Source of the DNA: Shewanella sp. c952 | GTDB taxonomy: Bacteria > Pseudomonadota > Gammaproteobacteria > Enterobacterales > Shewanellaceae | DNA: 64,000 nt | Direction: 5' to 3' | Assembly (NCBI RefSeq): GCF_019654975.1 | Contig: NZ_BPEW01000002.1 | Coordinates: 186,001-250,000, forward strand | In this document: positions 8,836 through 19,320 of the stretch, one piece after another | Layout of the letters: each line of letters opens with the position of its first letter | Position numbering within the stretch: position 1 is the stretch's first letter | Translations under genes and position numbers: made by a program | Notes under the pieces: generated by a model | Databases searched by the model: none | The model's input: only the letters and a program-made list of their open reading frames with translations | What the model was told of the DNA's origin: nothing

Positions 8836-9711
8836 TTAGCCCCACATCACTAAGGTTGCTGCAATCGCTATCATTACTAATGCTGCTACATCTCTGATTT
8901 TAACTTTATCTTTCAGCCAAAACGCAGCAATCAGTAACGTAAAGAACACCTCAATCTGGCCAAGGGTTTTCACGTAAGGCACACTTTGTAGTGACATAGC
9001 GCTAAACCAACCGATAGAGCCTAAGCAGCTAGTAACACTGGTCAGTAGAGTGAGTTTAGGGCGCTTAAGCAAGTTATCTATTGTACTTCTATCTACAGCG
9101 TAGGCGTATATCACTAGCACCAAGGTCTGAATCGCGATAACAAATAACAGTACCCATGCTGCGCGATGAGGAAAGGGTAAATCAAGACTCAAGCTTGCTT
9201 CTCTTACCCACAACGAAGTTAAAGCAAATGCACCGCCACAAGCAAGGCCAAGCATGACTGTAGTAAATGAGATCTGCTTTAGTTTCTGACCACTACTCAT
9301 AATAAAAACCGCAACGCCGCCAAGTAATACTCCCAGCCAACCAAGCCAAGAAAGGTAGGTACCAAAGAAGATCACCCCTAGAATGGCTGCCATTAAGGCT
9401 TCACTCTTCGCAAGCCCTGCCCCAACGGCAAAATTACGCATTTTAAACAGCTTAACCATCATCATCGTCGCGACAATTTGCATTGCGGCAGCAGCAAGCA
9501 CATAAAGACTGAAAGTTGGCGTAATAAAGGGCAAACCCACAGGCTGCCATGTATATAATCCCACTAAATAGATAAGTGCGATTGGCGTCGCCCACAGAAA
9601 ACGTGCCAGAGTCACGCCTGCAGTATTAACCTCTTTACTGAGCTGACTTTGAAAGGCATTACGCCAAGCCTGCATCCCAGCCGCAAGAAAAGTAAATAAA
9701 ATCCAACCCAT
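8836..9711 (-). CDS. EamA/DMT family transporter
   Basis: This 291-residue protein has about ten membrane helices in two similar halves, typical of the drug/metabolite transporter superfamily with EamA domains. The start (MGWILFTFLAAGMQAWRNAFQ) and the mid-protein stretch (VGAGLAKSEALMAAILGVIFFG) fit family members that export or import small metabolites. The substrate cannot be predicted. It is monocistronic and convergent with the PAP2 gene. A gap of about 120 bases separates it from the end of the DUF819 gene at 9830. Confidence 0.85.
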   Translation of the reverse strand: MGWILFTFLAAGMQAWRNAFQSQLSKEVNTAGVTLARFLWATPIALIYLVGLYTWQPVGLPFITPTFSLYVLAAAAMQIVATMMMVKLFKMRNFAVGAGLAKSEALMAAILGVIFFGTYLSWLGWLGVLLGGVAVFIMSSGQKLKQISFTTVMLGLACGGAFALTSLWVREASLSLDLPFPHRAAWVLLFVIAIQTLVLVIYAYAVDRSTIDNLLKRPKLTLLTSVTSCLGSIGWFSAMSLQSVPYVKTLGQIEVFFTLLIAAFWLKDKVKIRDVAALVMIAIAATLVMWG

Positions 9712-9829
9712 TATCTATTGCTTACCAAGTATGAATGTTCGACGGGGGACATTATGCAATGGAATCACATCGTACGCCTTACATTCGTATCAATAGTGAA
9801 TATTTGTAGCTGTGATAAATGTACTCAGT

Positions 9830-11062
9830 TTAAGGAGTAATCGTTTTGAGCAACTCACCGCATAGCCAAGCCATATAAGTCGCGATACCGTAGCCAAATA
9901 CAGAGAAAAGAACGGCTACGGGCGCAAAACTCTTGTGAAATGCCATGGCCACCACTGGTGATGAAGCCGCTCCGCCTAAATTACACTGACTAGCGATCGC
10001 CATATAAGCAACGGGAGCCCGCATGATATAGCCTGCGATGACAACAAAAAACACATGTATTGACAGCCATACCGCGCCAATCAAGAAGTAGATAGGAAAA
10101 TCTGCAATGGAGGTAATATCCATCTGCAATCCCATAATAGCGATCAAAAAGTAAAGCATCATAGACGATACTTTAGAGGCTCCAACCAACTCTAATTGAC
10201 GCACTCGGGTGTAAGAAAGGCCTAGACTGACAACAGACACTACAATCACAATCCAAAAGAACTCGGACGTAAAGCTATACCTTGCCAGTTGTGGGTAATT
10301 GTTTTCAAAAAAGGGAGCCAATATGTCAGCTAAGCCATGCCCTAGTCCCATAACAGTAAAACCCACCGCAAAGATCATCATATAATCATTTAGGTTTGGG
10401 ATCTGTTTCGATTCAGTATTTAGCTTATTCGCAGATTGTTGTAGTTTTACAATTTGTCGAGTATCTGCTTTTAACCTACGATCAATAACCTTGGCATGAC
10501 TGGCACAGAAGAGTAAGAAAGACATCCACAACGCGGAAAAGACTACGTTAACAGTGATCATTATTGAAAAGATTTGATCGCCAACTTGATACACTTCTTT
10601 CATCGCCAACTGATTTGCAGTACCGCCAACCCAATTACCGGCCAACGTAGCCATGCCTTTCCATACAGCATTGGCACCATCCCAAGGCAAACTATCGGGA
10701 GTAAAATAGGCGAATACCAACAAAGTTATAGGTCCACCGACAACCACACCAAATGCACCGATAAGGTATAGGATGATAAGTTTTGGCCCTTGTTGTAGCA
10801 ACGCTCGCACATCAACACTAATAATTAATAAGCAAAGACAAACAGGCATGATATAGCGCGATGCAATGGTAGCTAATTGGCTATTGCTCGTATCGATTAA
10901 ATCAAACGCATTAAATAATGACGGTAAGAAATAACACATCACCATCACTGGGATATACCGATAAAGCTTTTGCCAGAAAATATGCTGCAGTTGACTAGTA
11001 TAAAAGATAATGCCTAATGTTGTGGCAACAAAACCGAGTATGATGGGATCTGAATTGATCAT
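9830..11062 (-). CDS. DUF819 family membrane protein (copy 1)
   Basis: This 410-residue protein has about eleven membrane helices and family-typical stretches: RYIMPVCLCLLIISVDVRALLQ, the inverted-repeat-like segments KGMATLAGNWVGGTANQLAMKE and ASQCNLGGAASSPVVAMAFH, and a cytosolic loop between. DUF819 proteins (YjcL type) have no established substrate; the duplicated G-G/N motifs suggest a carrier of the BASS/bile-acid-symporter kind. It begins 8 bases after the stop of the LysR gene, so the two very likely form one transcript. A close paralogue lies at 18039-19307. Confidence 0.85.
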   Translation of the reverse strand: MINSDPIILGFVATTLGIIFYTSQLQHIFWQKLYRYIPVMVMCYFLPSLFNAFDLIDTSNSQLATIASRYIMPVCLCLLIISVDVRALLQQGPKLIILYLIGAFGVVVGGPITLLVFAYFTPDSLPWDGANAVWKGMATLAGNWVGGTANQLAMKEVYQVGDQIFSIMITVNVVFSALWMSFLLFCASHAKVIDRRLKADTRQIVKLQQSANKLNTESKQIPNLNDYMMIFAVGFTVMGLGHGLADILAPFFENNYPQLARYSFTSEFFWIVIVVSVVSLGLSYTRVRQLELVGASKVSSMMLYFLIAIMGLQMDITSIADFPIYFLIGAVWLSIHVFFVVIAGYIMRAPVAYMAIASQCNLGGAASSPVVAMAFHKSFAPVAVLFSVFGYGIATYMAWLCGELLKTITP

Positions 11063-11070
11063 TGGTTCAT

Positions 11071-11952
11071 CTACTTAGCGTAACAAAAATTTAAAAACTT
11101 TGCCGCTAGCTCAGATAAGGCTTCATCCTCGCCATAAATTGACCAATAGTGTCGGCAGTGCTCCCAACCTTCGAGCTCAATTTTAACAAGATCACCGCGT
11201 TTAACCTCTTCAACGACAGCTAACCAAGGCAGCACACTAATGCCGATACCTGTTCCTATCGCTCTTTTTATCGCCCCCATGGTTGTCATCGTCAACTCTT
11301 GCTCAATATTGATTTTGGCACTTTTGAGTAACTGAATCGCTCTTGTCCTGCTAATCGAACTTGATTGTTCTAACACCCACAACTCTTTTGACAGACTCGA
11401 GGGGCAAACCGACATTGAACTGATTGGGTTCGCAGCACCCGCAACAATGCAGATATCATCTTTAATCCATTGTTGAGTACTAAGGTTTTTACAGGCAGGT
11501 TTTGCATCAATGAAGCCGAGGTCGAGTTCTTTTTCACTGACCATTTTTTCAATAGTAATACTGTCCTCAACAACCAATTTGATATCAACAAAAGGGTTAT
11601 TTTTCTTGAATAGCGGAATTTTACGAGACAAGACATAGTTACCAGCAGTTTTACTACTGCCGACTTTAAGTGTTCCTCTTACGCCATTAGTCTTTTCTAC
11701 GAATATCTTTTCCAGTTGCATTCCTTTAGAGAGCATTTCATTCGCATAGGGCAAGATCACCGTACCACTATCGTTAATAGCCAAACCATTGCTATTACGA
11801 TCAAACAATCTGCTTCCTAGGGAGCTTTCAAGCTCTTTAAGCGCCATGCTAACGGCTGGAACTGACATGTGCAGTGCTTTTGCTGCTTTAGAGATTTGGC
11901 CGCTGTTATGAATAGCTTTAAAAATGCTCAGTTGTTTTAGCGTAATTCTCAT
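11071..11952 (-). CDS. LysR family transcriptional regulator
   Basis: This 293-residue regulator has an N-terminal winged helix-turn-helix (LKQLSIFKAIHNSGQISKAAKALHMS) followed by the usual effector-binding domain. ATGs at 11955 and 11952 are both possible; a start at 12018 would add 22 residues that the family does not have. It is co-directional with the DUF819 gene, 8 bases away. It lies next to the porin and flavocytochrome genes, whose shared upstream region (13164-13446) carries two palindromes of the size LysR proteins bind. A role as sensor of a small organic substrate for this cassette is inferred. The effector is not known. Confidence 0.85.
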   Translation of the reverse strand: MRITLKQLSIFKAIHNSGQISKAAKALHMSVPAVSMALKELESSLGSRLFDRNSNGLAINDSGTVILPYANEMLSKGMQLEKIFVEKTNGVRGTLKVGSSKTAGNYVLSRKIPLFKKNNPFVDIKLVVEDSITIEKMVSEKELDLGFIDAKPACKNLSTQQWIKDDICIVAGAANPISSMSVCPSSLSKELWVLEQSSSISRTRAIQLLKSAKINIEQELTMTTMGAIKRAIGTGIGISVLPWLAVVEEVKRGDLVKIELEGWEHCRHYWSIYGEDEALSELAAKFLNFCYAK

Positions 11953-12079
11953 CATCAGTATCCAGGTAAAAATCCGATTAATTATATCTGAAGCAACTCT
12001 GAAAGCAGGTTTAATCAAAGCCCAATGAGTGGAAGTGTTAGGCAGGTAATACTTATATGATTAATTAGACTTAGCGCAA

Positions 12080-12113
12080 GGCGTATAAACTTATTAAGCA
12101 GTGTTTATACGCC
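12080..12113 (-). terminator. Hairpin after the porin gene
   Basis: GGCGTATAAAC (12080-12090) and GTTTATACGCC (12103-12113) are perfect 11-base arms with a 12-base loop. It lies 18 bases after the porin stop codon and before the LysR gene. No U run follows, so it could also be a regulatory site upstream of the LysR gene. Confidence 0.5.
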
Positions 12114-12131
12114 ATAAATCAGCGCAACCAA

Positions 12132-13163
12132 CTAGAAATCATAACGGATACTTACACTGGTAATGTTGTCATCTTCGAGTTCAATCATTGGACCAGCATT
12201 AGCAATACGGTACTCCCCTGAATAAGCAGCAAAATGGGCATATACTGTCGTTGACTTTGACAGTTTATAGTCCGCACCAATAACCAATGAATCTATATCG
12301 ACATCAGTCGCTTCACTATAATCAGCTGAACTTAGCGCACTGTTTTTAAAATATTTACCGAAACCGGCTTTATCCTTGCCATATTCAGCTTTCAGATTGA
12401 CCCCATTAAAGTTATAAATAGCGGCGACAAAGTATGAATTGCCATTTTTATCTTCATAAGATTGACTCTGTGTATTCTGAAACAGTCCTGCTAACTTAAG
12501 GTTGTTAATCTTTACTTGAGCAACACCTCTATAAGCATCAATTCCTCCCACGGTATTATATGCAGCCGAAACATAATAATTAGATTTATTTAGTTTCTTA
12601 TCGCCGAATACAACGTTTAGTGCATACTGTTCATCATCATTACCTTGGTAATTATCATCCATCAAATAAGTTGCATTAAAATTAAATAAACCTGCAATTT
12701 TTGGCGAATAATAAGTAAACCCATCTCCCTTACGCACTTGACCACCAATCATCCGATTATAAGCCGCGTTAGTCAGTGCAAATGTTTCGGCATTACCTTT
12801 TGAGGTTTTAAAAACGGTATCATTACGGCCAACCAAAAAAGTTCCCAAATTGGACTTTAAACCTAGATAAGTATTTCTCGGTGTAAATACATCATCACTT
12901 TGAGTCGCACTATGAACCTGCACTTCCATTTTATAAAGTAATTCAATACCTTTGGCTATCTTCTCACTACCTTTTAGACCAATTTTAGAGAAGTTATTCT
13001 CAATGACGGTACCAGACTTTCCATTTTGGGTAGTCGTGCCATTATCTGAATGTGTGACAGAGAAATCAAGTCGACCATAGATTTGTGGATCATTGGCTAA
13101 AGCAGAGAATGAGCTAAATGAAACAACAGATATAATAACAGCAGACAATAGAGATTTTTTCAT
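12132..13163 (-). CDS. Gram-negative general porin
   Basis: This 343-residue protein has a signal peptide (about 1-23, ending ALA-ND). The mature start DPQIYGRLDFSVTH, the loop with FSKIGLKGSEKIAKGIELLYKMEVQ and the late GADYKLSKSTTVYAHFAAY are typical of the 16-stranded OmpC/Porin_4 family, and it ends in Phe (IRYDF). It should form a trimeric channel for small solutes. It is divergent from the flavocytochrome c gene with a 283-base shared regulatory region. This suggests it lets in the substrate or another needed solute under the same conditions. Confidence in the fold is high; substrate selectivity is unknown. Confidence 0.9.
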   Translation of the reverse strand: MKKSLLSAVIISVVSFSSFSALANDPQIYGRLDFSVTHSDNGTTTQNGKSGTVIENNFSKIGLKGSEKIAKGIELLYKMEVQVHSATQSDDVFTPRNTYLGLKSNLGTFLVGRNDTVFKTSKGNAETFALTNAAYNRMIGGQVRKGDGFTYYSPKIAGLFNFNATYLMDDNYQGNDDEQYALNVVFGDKKLNKSNYYVSAAYNTVGGIDAYRGVAQVKINNLKLAGLFQNTQSQSYEDKNGNSYFVAAIYNFNGVNLKAEYGKDKAGFGKYFKNSALSSADYSEATDVDIDSLVIGADYKLSKSTTVYAHFAAYSGEYRIANAGPMIELEDDNITSVSIRYDF

Positions 13164-13306
13164 AGAACACCCTTGGAATAATTAAAAATATAAACGTGAT
13201 AAGTTATTATTGTTATATTTCGCGTTCCAAATATTATTAAATCAGGTTTATAAATAAAGACACTTAGCTCACACTCACCACATATAAACAGCATTTTAAG
13301 AAAAAC

Positions 13307-13361
13307 TTAAACATGTTTAACATTTACTTATTCAGCTCTTTAACATGACTTAGTTCTAAGT
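13307..13361. promoter_or_regulatory. Two palindromes in the porin/flavocytochrome divergent region
   Basis: TTAAACATGTTTAA (13307-13320) is a perfect 14-base palindrome. ACTTAG-TT-CTAAGT (13348-13361) is a second one, with centres 41 bases apart. Both lie between the divergent porin and flavocytochrome genes, nearer the latter (its ATG is at 13447). They could be operators for the adjacent LysR regulator; binding is inferred only. Confidence 0.45.
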
Positions 13362-13446
13362 TTTAAATCCCATCCGACACTAATCTACTAGCAAATAAAT
13401 AGTGCTCATCAGCAAGTACTACAAATAGACCGCTATGGAGTAAACA

Positions 13447-15225
13447 ATGAAACTAACTAAACTCGCCTCATTAATGACAGTAATACTATTGTCTTCAGGC
13501 GCTGCTGTAGCAAAGAGCAATGATCTAGCATCATTCCACACCGATATGGGTAGTTGTGAATCTTGCCACTTAGCAGAAAAAATAAAAGACATTAAAAAAG
13601 ACATAACCGATAGCCAAACATACGAGAACCAACAATGCCGCTCTTGTCATGGTTCTTACGAAGAGTTGGCTAGCGACAAACTTGAATTTGATCCACATGC
13701 TTCACATTTAGGCGAGATCAACTGTACCTCATGTCACTCCGGTCATGCTAAAGCAACATTAACCTGTAATAACTGCCATAACTTTGAAATGGAAATGCCA
13801 TTTGCAAAAGCCAAGGATAAAAAACGCTGGGATGCAGGTTGGAACCAAGAAAAAATTCAGAAAGCCATCGATAACGGTCCAGTAGAAACGGTAGATGTCA
13901 TTGTAGTAGGGGGCGGTTCTGCCGGATTCAATGCGGCAATCTCAGCTAAGGCAGCGGGTGCTAACGTGGTTCTCTTTGAAAAAGCGGCTTACACGGGTGG
14001 TAATTCAATGCTTGCGGCAGGTGGAATCAACGCCGTCGGGACACCACAGCAAAAAGCGAAAGGTATAGAAGATAAGGTTGAATGGTACGCCGAAGATGCA
14101 ATGAAAGGCGGCCGCTATAAAAATGACGAAAAACTGGTGCAGATCCTAGCAGAAGAATCCGCTGACGCGGTGAAATGGCTTGAGTCATTGGGCGCCAATA
14201 TGGATGATTTAAAACGCTCAGGTGGCGCACGAGTTGAGCGTACTCATCGACCATCTGGTGGCGCTTCTGTTGGGCCGCACATTATAGATACCCTGCGCAC
14301 AGCTGCAGTAACCCGCGATATTCCTGTACGAGTAAACTCTCGAGTTGAAAAAATCGTCCTAAATGAAGACAAGTCTATAGCAGGCGTTGTTGTCCACGGT
14401 CGTCATAGTGGTTATAACATGATAGCGGCTGACTCAGTGGTGCTTGCCACAGGGGGTTACGGTATGAATAAGCAGATGATTGCTTACTACCGCCCGACCA
14501 TGAAAGACATGACCAGTTCGAACAACGTCACAGCCACTGGCGACGGTATTTTACTGGCAAAAGAAATTGGCGCCTCAATGACCGATATCGACTGGGTTCA
14601 AGCACACCCAACCATTGGTAAAGACAGTCGTATTCTTATTTCTGAAACTGTGCGTGGTGTCGGCGCTATCATGGTCAACATCGATGGTGAACGTTTCATT
14701 AGTGAGCTAACGACTCGTGACCGTGCTTCAGATGCAATTCTAAAGCAAAAAGATCAATATGCTTGGTTAGTCTTTGATGAACAGTTGGTTGAGAAAAAGA
14801 AAATGGTACGCGGCTATGAACACTTAGGCATGCTAAGTAAAGCTAATACCATTGAAGAATTGGCAAAAATCACAGGAATGAAAGCGTTATCTAAGACGGC
14901 TGATGATTACAATAGGTATCAAGCAGTCGGTAAAGATGATGCATTTGGTCGTGAAGACATGCCTTTAAACCTGAGTAAAGCTCCTTTCTATGCAGTTAAA
15001 GTTGCTCCCGGTATCCATCACACTATGGGCGGTGTAGCCGTTGATACAGATGCTAACGTTCTGAACCTTCAAAGCTGGAAAATGGAAGGTCTATTTGCTG
15101 CAGGTGAAGTAACTGGAGGCTTACATGGCCACAACCGTTTAGGCGGAAATGCCATTGCAGAAACGGTAGTCTTTGGCCGTAAAGCTGGAGAAAATGCCGC
15201 CAAGCACGCACTAGATAAAAAATAA
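13447..15225 (+). CDS. fccA: Periplasmic tetrahaem flavocytochrome c, fumarate reductase type
   Basis: This 592-residue protein has a signal peptide (about 1-22), four CXXCH haem sites (Cys 37, 64, 93 and 107) and a C-terminal flavoprotein domain with VVGGGSAGFNAA at about 153-164. Aligned to the Shewanella frigidimarina fumarate reductase, the catalytic residues are present: H387 (for H365), E400 and R403 (proton path), R424 (R402), H524 (H504) and R564 (R544). The residue matching M375 is Leu 397. It should reduce fumarate or a related unsaturated acid in the periplasm, with electrons from CymA-type donors. Urocanate reductase residues (Tyr, Asp) are absent. It has a good ribosome site (GGAG). 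The symbol assumes the main fumarate reductase; a paralogue with another substrate is possible. Confidence 0.88.
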   Translation: MKLTKLASLMTVILLSSGAAVAKSNDLASFHTDMGSCESCHLAEKIKDIKKDITDSQTYENQQCRSCHGSYEELASDKLEFDPHASHLGEINCTSCHSGHAKATLTCNNCHNFEMEMPFAKAKDKKRWDAGWNQEKIQKAIDNGPVETVDVIVVGGGSAGFNAAISAKAAGANVVLFEKAAYTGGNSMLAAGGINAVGTPQQKAKGIEDKVEWYAEDAMKGGRYKNDEKLVQILAEESADAVKWLESLGANMDDLKRSGGARVERTHRPSGGASVGPHIIDTLRTAAVTRDIPVRVNSRVEKIVLNEDKSIAGVVVHGRHSGYNMIAADSVVLATGGYGMNKQMIAYYRPTMKDMTSSNNVTATGDGILLAKEIGASMTDIDWVQAHPTIGKDSRILISETVRGVGAIMVNIDGERFISELTTRDRASDAILKQKDQYAWLVFDEQLVEKKKMVRGYEHLGMLSKANTIEELAKITGMKALSKTADDYNRYQAVGKDDAFGREDMPLNLSKAPFYAVKVAPGIHHTMGGVAVDTDANVLNLQSWKMEGLFAAGEVTGGLHGHNRLGGNAIAETVVFGRKAGENAAKHALDKK

Positions 15226-15251
15226 AAGTCGTTTAGCTCATCACTCTCCAC

Positions 15252-15281
15252 AAAAGGCCAAGTCCCACCACTTGGCCTTTT
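15252..15281. terminator. Bidirectional terminator between fccA and the AbgT gene
   Basis: AAAAGGCCAAG, loop TCCCACCA, CTTGGCCTTTT. It has a T run on one strand and an A run on the other, and so serves both convergent genes. Confidence 0.9.
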
Positions 15282-15319
15282 ATCTATTAGTCCTCAGAAG
15301 CCGCTATTAGTATCACCTC

Positions 15320-16885
15320 TTACAAGCCATAGCTGTAACTTGAGCCTAACCCCAATGGCAAGCCTATTGACCAGTAAAGCAGTAGCCAAGCACTCCATAT
15401 CGTCATTAGCGCCAGACTAAACGGCAACATCATTGAGATGAGTGTACCGATACCTATGTTCTTCACATAACGCTGGCAATACACCACCACTAGCGGGAAG
15501 TAAGGCATCAAAGGCGTGATGATATTCGAACTTGAATCTCCAACCCTGTATGCTGCTTGAGATAAGTCAGGGCTGATATTAAGCTGCATCAACATCGGCA
15601 CCAGCACAGGGCCTATTAACGCCCATTTAGCCGATGATGAACCTACAAACAAGTTAACAAAACCAACCAAGATTATCATACCAACCACAGTGACTTCGGC
15701 TGGTAAGTTTAATGCCTTAAGACCACTTGCGCCCTCAACAGCGATTAATGCCCCTAGATTAGATGCCGAGAATGCTGCAACAAACTGGGCACAGAAAAAT
15801 GCCATCACTATGTAGTGCGACATACCGCTCATCGACTTAGACATCGCCTGAACCACATCACTTGAGTTCTTAAAACTGCCTGTGATATAACCGTATACTA
15901 GACCCGGTAACATGAAGAAGATAAAGATTAACGGCACAATCGATTGCATTAGCGGTGCACTAAAGCTGGTAAGTGAACCATTACTATCTCTAAGTGTGGA
16001 GTTCTCAGGGAAGGTCAAAGAGAAGAAGCCTACAATGGCAATTAACATCACCAGCGATGCACTTCTAAATGCTTTCATCTCCGTTGGAGTAACCTCATCC
16101 ATCGCTGGCAGATCAACTTCATCACGATTAACTTTGTGAGTACGATTAAGTCTAGGCTCAAGAACTTTATCGGTTAACCACCAAATAAGCAGCGTAATAG
16201 GAATACAAGATGAAGCAGCAAAAAACCAGTTATTCAGCGGGTTAACCGTAATGCTTGGATCAACAATCTGCGCCGCCGACTGAGTAAAGCTTTGTAACAG
16301 CGGATCGATACCCGACGGAATAAAGTTAGCGCAGAAACCACCAGACACACCAGCAAAGGCTGCGGCAATACCCGCTAAAGGGTGGCGCCCGACGGTAAAG
16401 AAGATAACGCCAGCAAGCGGAATAACCACCACATAACCCGCATCAGTTGCGGTATGAGAGATTATGCCGACCAACACAACAGCGGGAGTCAGTAACTTTG
16501 CAGGGGTCACTTTCAGCATCTGCTTGAGCGCTGTATTGATGAATCCTGAATGCTCCGCGACTCCAACACCTAGCATCGCAACAAGTACCACACCTAAAGG
16601 CGCAAACGCGGTAAAGGTGGTAACCATCGAGGTTAGAAAGTGAGTAAGCGCTTCTGCACTAAGCAAGTTATTAACCACTATCGGGCTATCGGTACGCGGA
16701 TCTATCGCATCAAAACTAACACCCGACAATAAGGCTGATAAGCCCCATACTGCAAACATCAATATTAAAAATAACATCGCAGGGTCAGGTAACTTATTAC
16801 CGACACGCTCAATGCCATCAAGTGCTTTTCCCAACATCCCGGGGGCGCCATTATCGGCCTGGGTTTGTGTACTAGCCATAATCAT
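15320..16885 (-). CDS. abgT: AbgT family transporter
   Basis: This 521-residue inner-membrane protein has about thirteen helices and family motifs such as LPDPAMLFLILMFAVWGLSALLSG, GVSGGFCANFIPSGIDPLL and VGDSSSNIITPLMPYFPLVV. AbgT imports p-aminobenzoyl-glutamate in E. coli; other members (MtrF, YdaH) export sulfonamides. Either is possible here. ATGs at 16885 and 16879 are both usable. It is convergent with the flavocytochrome gene and has its own upstream region. Its link with the reductase cassette is only positional. Confidence 0.85.
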   Translation of the reverse strand: MIMASTQTQADNGAPGMLGKALDGIERVGNKLPDPAMLFLILMFAVWGLSALLSGVSFDAIDPRTDSPIVVNNLLSAEALTHFLTSMVTTFTAFAPLGVVLVAMLGVGVAEHSGFINTALKQMLKVTPAKLLTPAVVLVGIISHTATDAGYVVVIPLAGVIFFTVGRHPLAGIAAAFAGVSGGFCANFIPSGIDPLLQSFTQSAAQIVDPSITVNPLNNWFFAASSCIPITLLIWWLTDKVLEPRLNRTHKVNRDEVDLPAMDEVTPTEMKAFRSASLVMLIAIVGFFSLTFPENSTLRDSNGSLTSFSAPLMQSIVPLIFIFFMLPGLVYGYITGSFKNSSDVVQAMSKSMSGMSHYIVMAFFCAQFVAAFSASNLGALIAVEGASGLKALNLPAEVTVVGMIILVGFVNLFVGSSSAKWALIGPVLVPMLMQLNISPDLSQAAYRVGDSSSNIITPLMPYFPLVVVYCQRYVKNIGIGTLISMMLPFSLALMTIWSAWLLLYWSIGLPLGLGSSYSYGL

Positions 16886-17055
16886 TCAACCTATTTTGTG
16901 TTATCCGTCTAGCCTAATAGCCAATAGAATTGACTCAGTATTTGCGACGCGGATTTCTTAGTAAACGATAGGATATAATTTGAGGCTTTACCCAAACTTA
17001 AATTGAGCAGCTGATTTGGTGTTAACTTTAAGATTCAATTAGCTGCTCATACAAA

Positions 17056-17081
17056 AAAGCCTCGTTATAAAACGAGGCTTT
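17056..17081 (-). terminator. kdsA terminator
   Basis: AAAGCCTCGTT, loop ATAA, AACGAGGCTTT. On the minus strand a T run follows. It ends the kdsA transcript. Confidence 0.9.
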
Positions 17082-17118
17082 AGTCAGTCAACTTATTTTA
17101 ACACTAGAAACTGATAGA

Positions 17119-18009
<891 letters not shown>

Positions 18010-18038
18010 TTATTCAAAATAAGTTTTACTTTGTGAGT

Positions 18039-19307
18039 CTAGCTTGCAACTAGCTGCAATATTTGGCCACACATCCACGCCATATAAGTGCCTAAAGCAT
18101 AGCCCAACACAGCCAGAAGCACACCCACAGGTGCCAATGCAGGATGGAAAGCTGCTGCTACAACAGGTGCTGATGCCGCACCACCAACATTTGCTTGGCT
18201 GCCCACCGCCATATAAAACAGCGGCGCTTTTATCAGTTTAGCCACAATCAACATAAAGCTTGCATGGATCAGCATCCAAATCATACCAATAGCAAAGTAC
18301 CAAAGGTTATCGGCATCGAACAGTTTTGAGACATCCATGTGCAAACCAATGGTCGCAACCAAGATATACAGGAAAACTGTTGCCACTTTTGATGCACCAG
18401 CCGCTTCCAAATGACGAACAGGGCTGAACGACATAGCTAAACCAATTGTGGTTACCGTGACGATTAACCAGAAGAATTTAGACGTTAAGCTGTAATCGCG
18501 AGTCCAAGGGTAGTTCGCTTCAAAGAATGGGCCTAAGAAATCGGCGACCACATGTGCAAGACCAGTAATACCAAATCCAATCGCTGCAATCATCATCAAG
18601 TCATTCAAACTTGGGATACGAGCATTCTCGGCGTGGTATTTCTCCACCTTCTCTTTTAATGCTTCTAAAGCCGATGTATCGGCGCCGGTCTTAGCATCAA
18701 TCTCTTTCGCTTTTGAAGCCATAAACAGCAGCACTGCCATCCAGATATTTGCCACGATAACGTCAACCGTCACCATGATAGAAAAGATATCCCCACCGGC
18801 TTCATAGATCTCTTTCATCGCGGCTTGGTTGGCGCCGCCACCAATCCAACTTCCGGCAAGGGTTGTCATGCCGCGCCATACAGCTTCAGGGCCAGTGACG
18901 CCAAGCACTTCAGGGTTGATACTCGAGATGATCAATAATGCAATTGGACCGCCAATCACAATACCGACAGTACCGGTCAAAAACATAATTATCGCTTTCG
19001 GGCCGAGCGAGAGAATGGCTTTTAGATCGACACTTAAAATAAGTAACACTAAACAAGCGGGAAGTAGATAACGTGAAGCGACAAAATACAGCTTAGAACT
19101 ATCACCATCGATGATATTAAAGGTATTGAGCAGTGATGGTAAGAAATAACACATCAACAATGCTGGAATGAAAGTGTAAAACTTCTTCCAGAAATGATGG
19201 CTGCTGTTACTGGTGTAAAATACAAACCCCAGCACAACCGCTAAAATGCCAAGCGCTGTGGCATCATTGGTGACCAATGCACTACTGATCGAATCGGAAC
19301 TACTCAT
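18039..19307 (-). CDS. DUF819 family membrane protein (copy 2)
   Basis: This 422-residue paralogue of the protein at 9830-11062 is closely similar along its length. The shared stretches are FYTSNSSHHFWKKFYTFIPALLMCYFLPSLLNTF, RGMTTLAGSWIGGGANQAAMKE and GSQANVGGAASAPVVAAAFH. It has about eleven helices. A cytosolic loop near residues 195-230 (KAKEIDAKTGADTSALEALK) differs from copy 1. The start has a good ribosome site (AGGG). It splits the conserved sirB1-kdsA pair, and it has its own upstream region with a repeat and a palindrome. The substrate of DUF819 proteins is unknown. Confidence 0.85.
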   Translation of the reverse strand: MSSSDSISSALVTNDATALGILAVVLGFVFYTSNSSHHFWKKFYTFIPALLMCYFLPSLLNTFNIIDGDSSKLYFVASRYLLPACLVLLILSVDLKAILSLGPKAIIMFLTGTVGIVIGGPIALLIISSINPEVLGVTGPEAVWRGMTTLAGSWIGGGANQAAMKEIYEAGGDIFSIMVTVDVIVANIWMAVLLFMASKAKEIDAKTGADTSALEALKEKVEKYHAENARIPSLNDLMMIAAIGFGITGLAHVVADFLGPFFEANYPWTRDYSLTSKFFWLIVTVTTIGLAMSFSPVRHLEAAGASKVATVFLYILVATIGLHMDVSKLFDADNLWYFAIGMIWMLIHASFMLIVAKLIKAPLFYMAVGSQANVGGAASAPVVAAAFHPALAPVGVLLAVLGYALGTYMAWMCGQILQLVAS

Positions 19308-19320
19308 TTTACCCTATCCC

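Noticed and set aside
13447..15225. Reading the flavocytochrome as urocanate reductase.
   Set aside because: The Tyr and Asp expected at the H365 and M375 positions are absent; the residues are His and Leu, and no FMN-attachment domain is present.
17004..17049. TGAGCAGCT and AGCTGCTCA inverted repeat with a 28-base loop, next to the kdsA terminator.
   Set aside because: The long loop and the lack of a T run make it weak beside the clear terminator at 17056.
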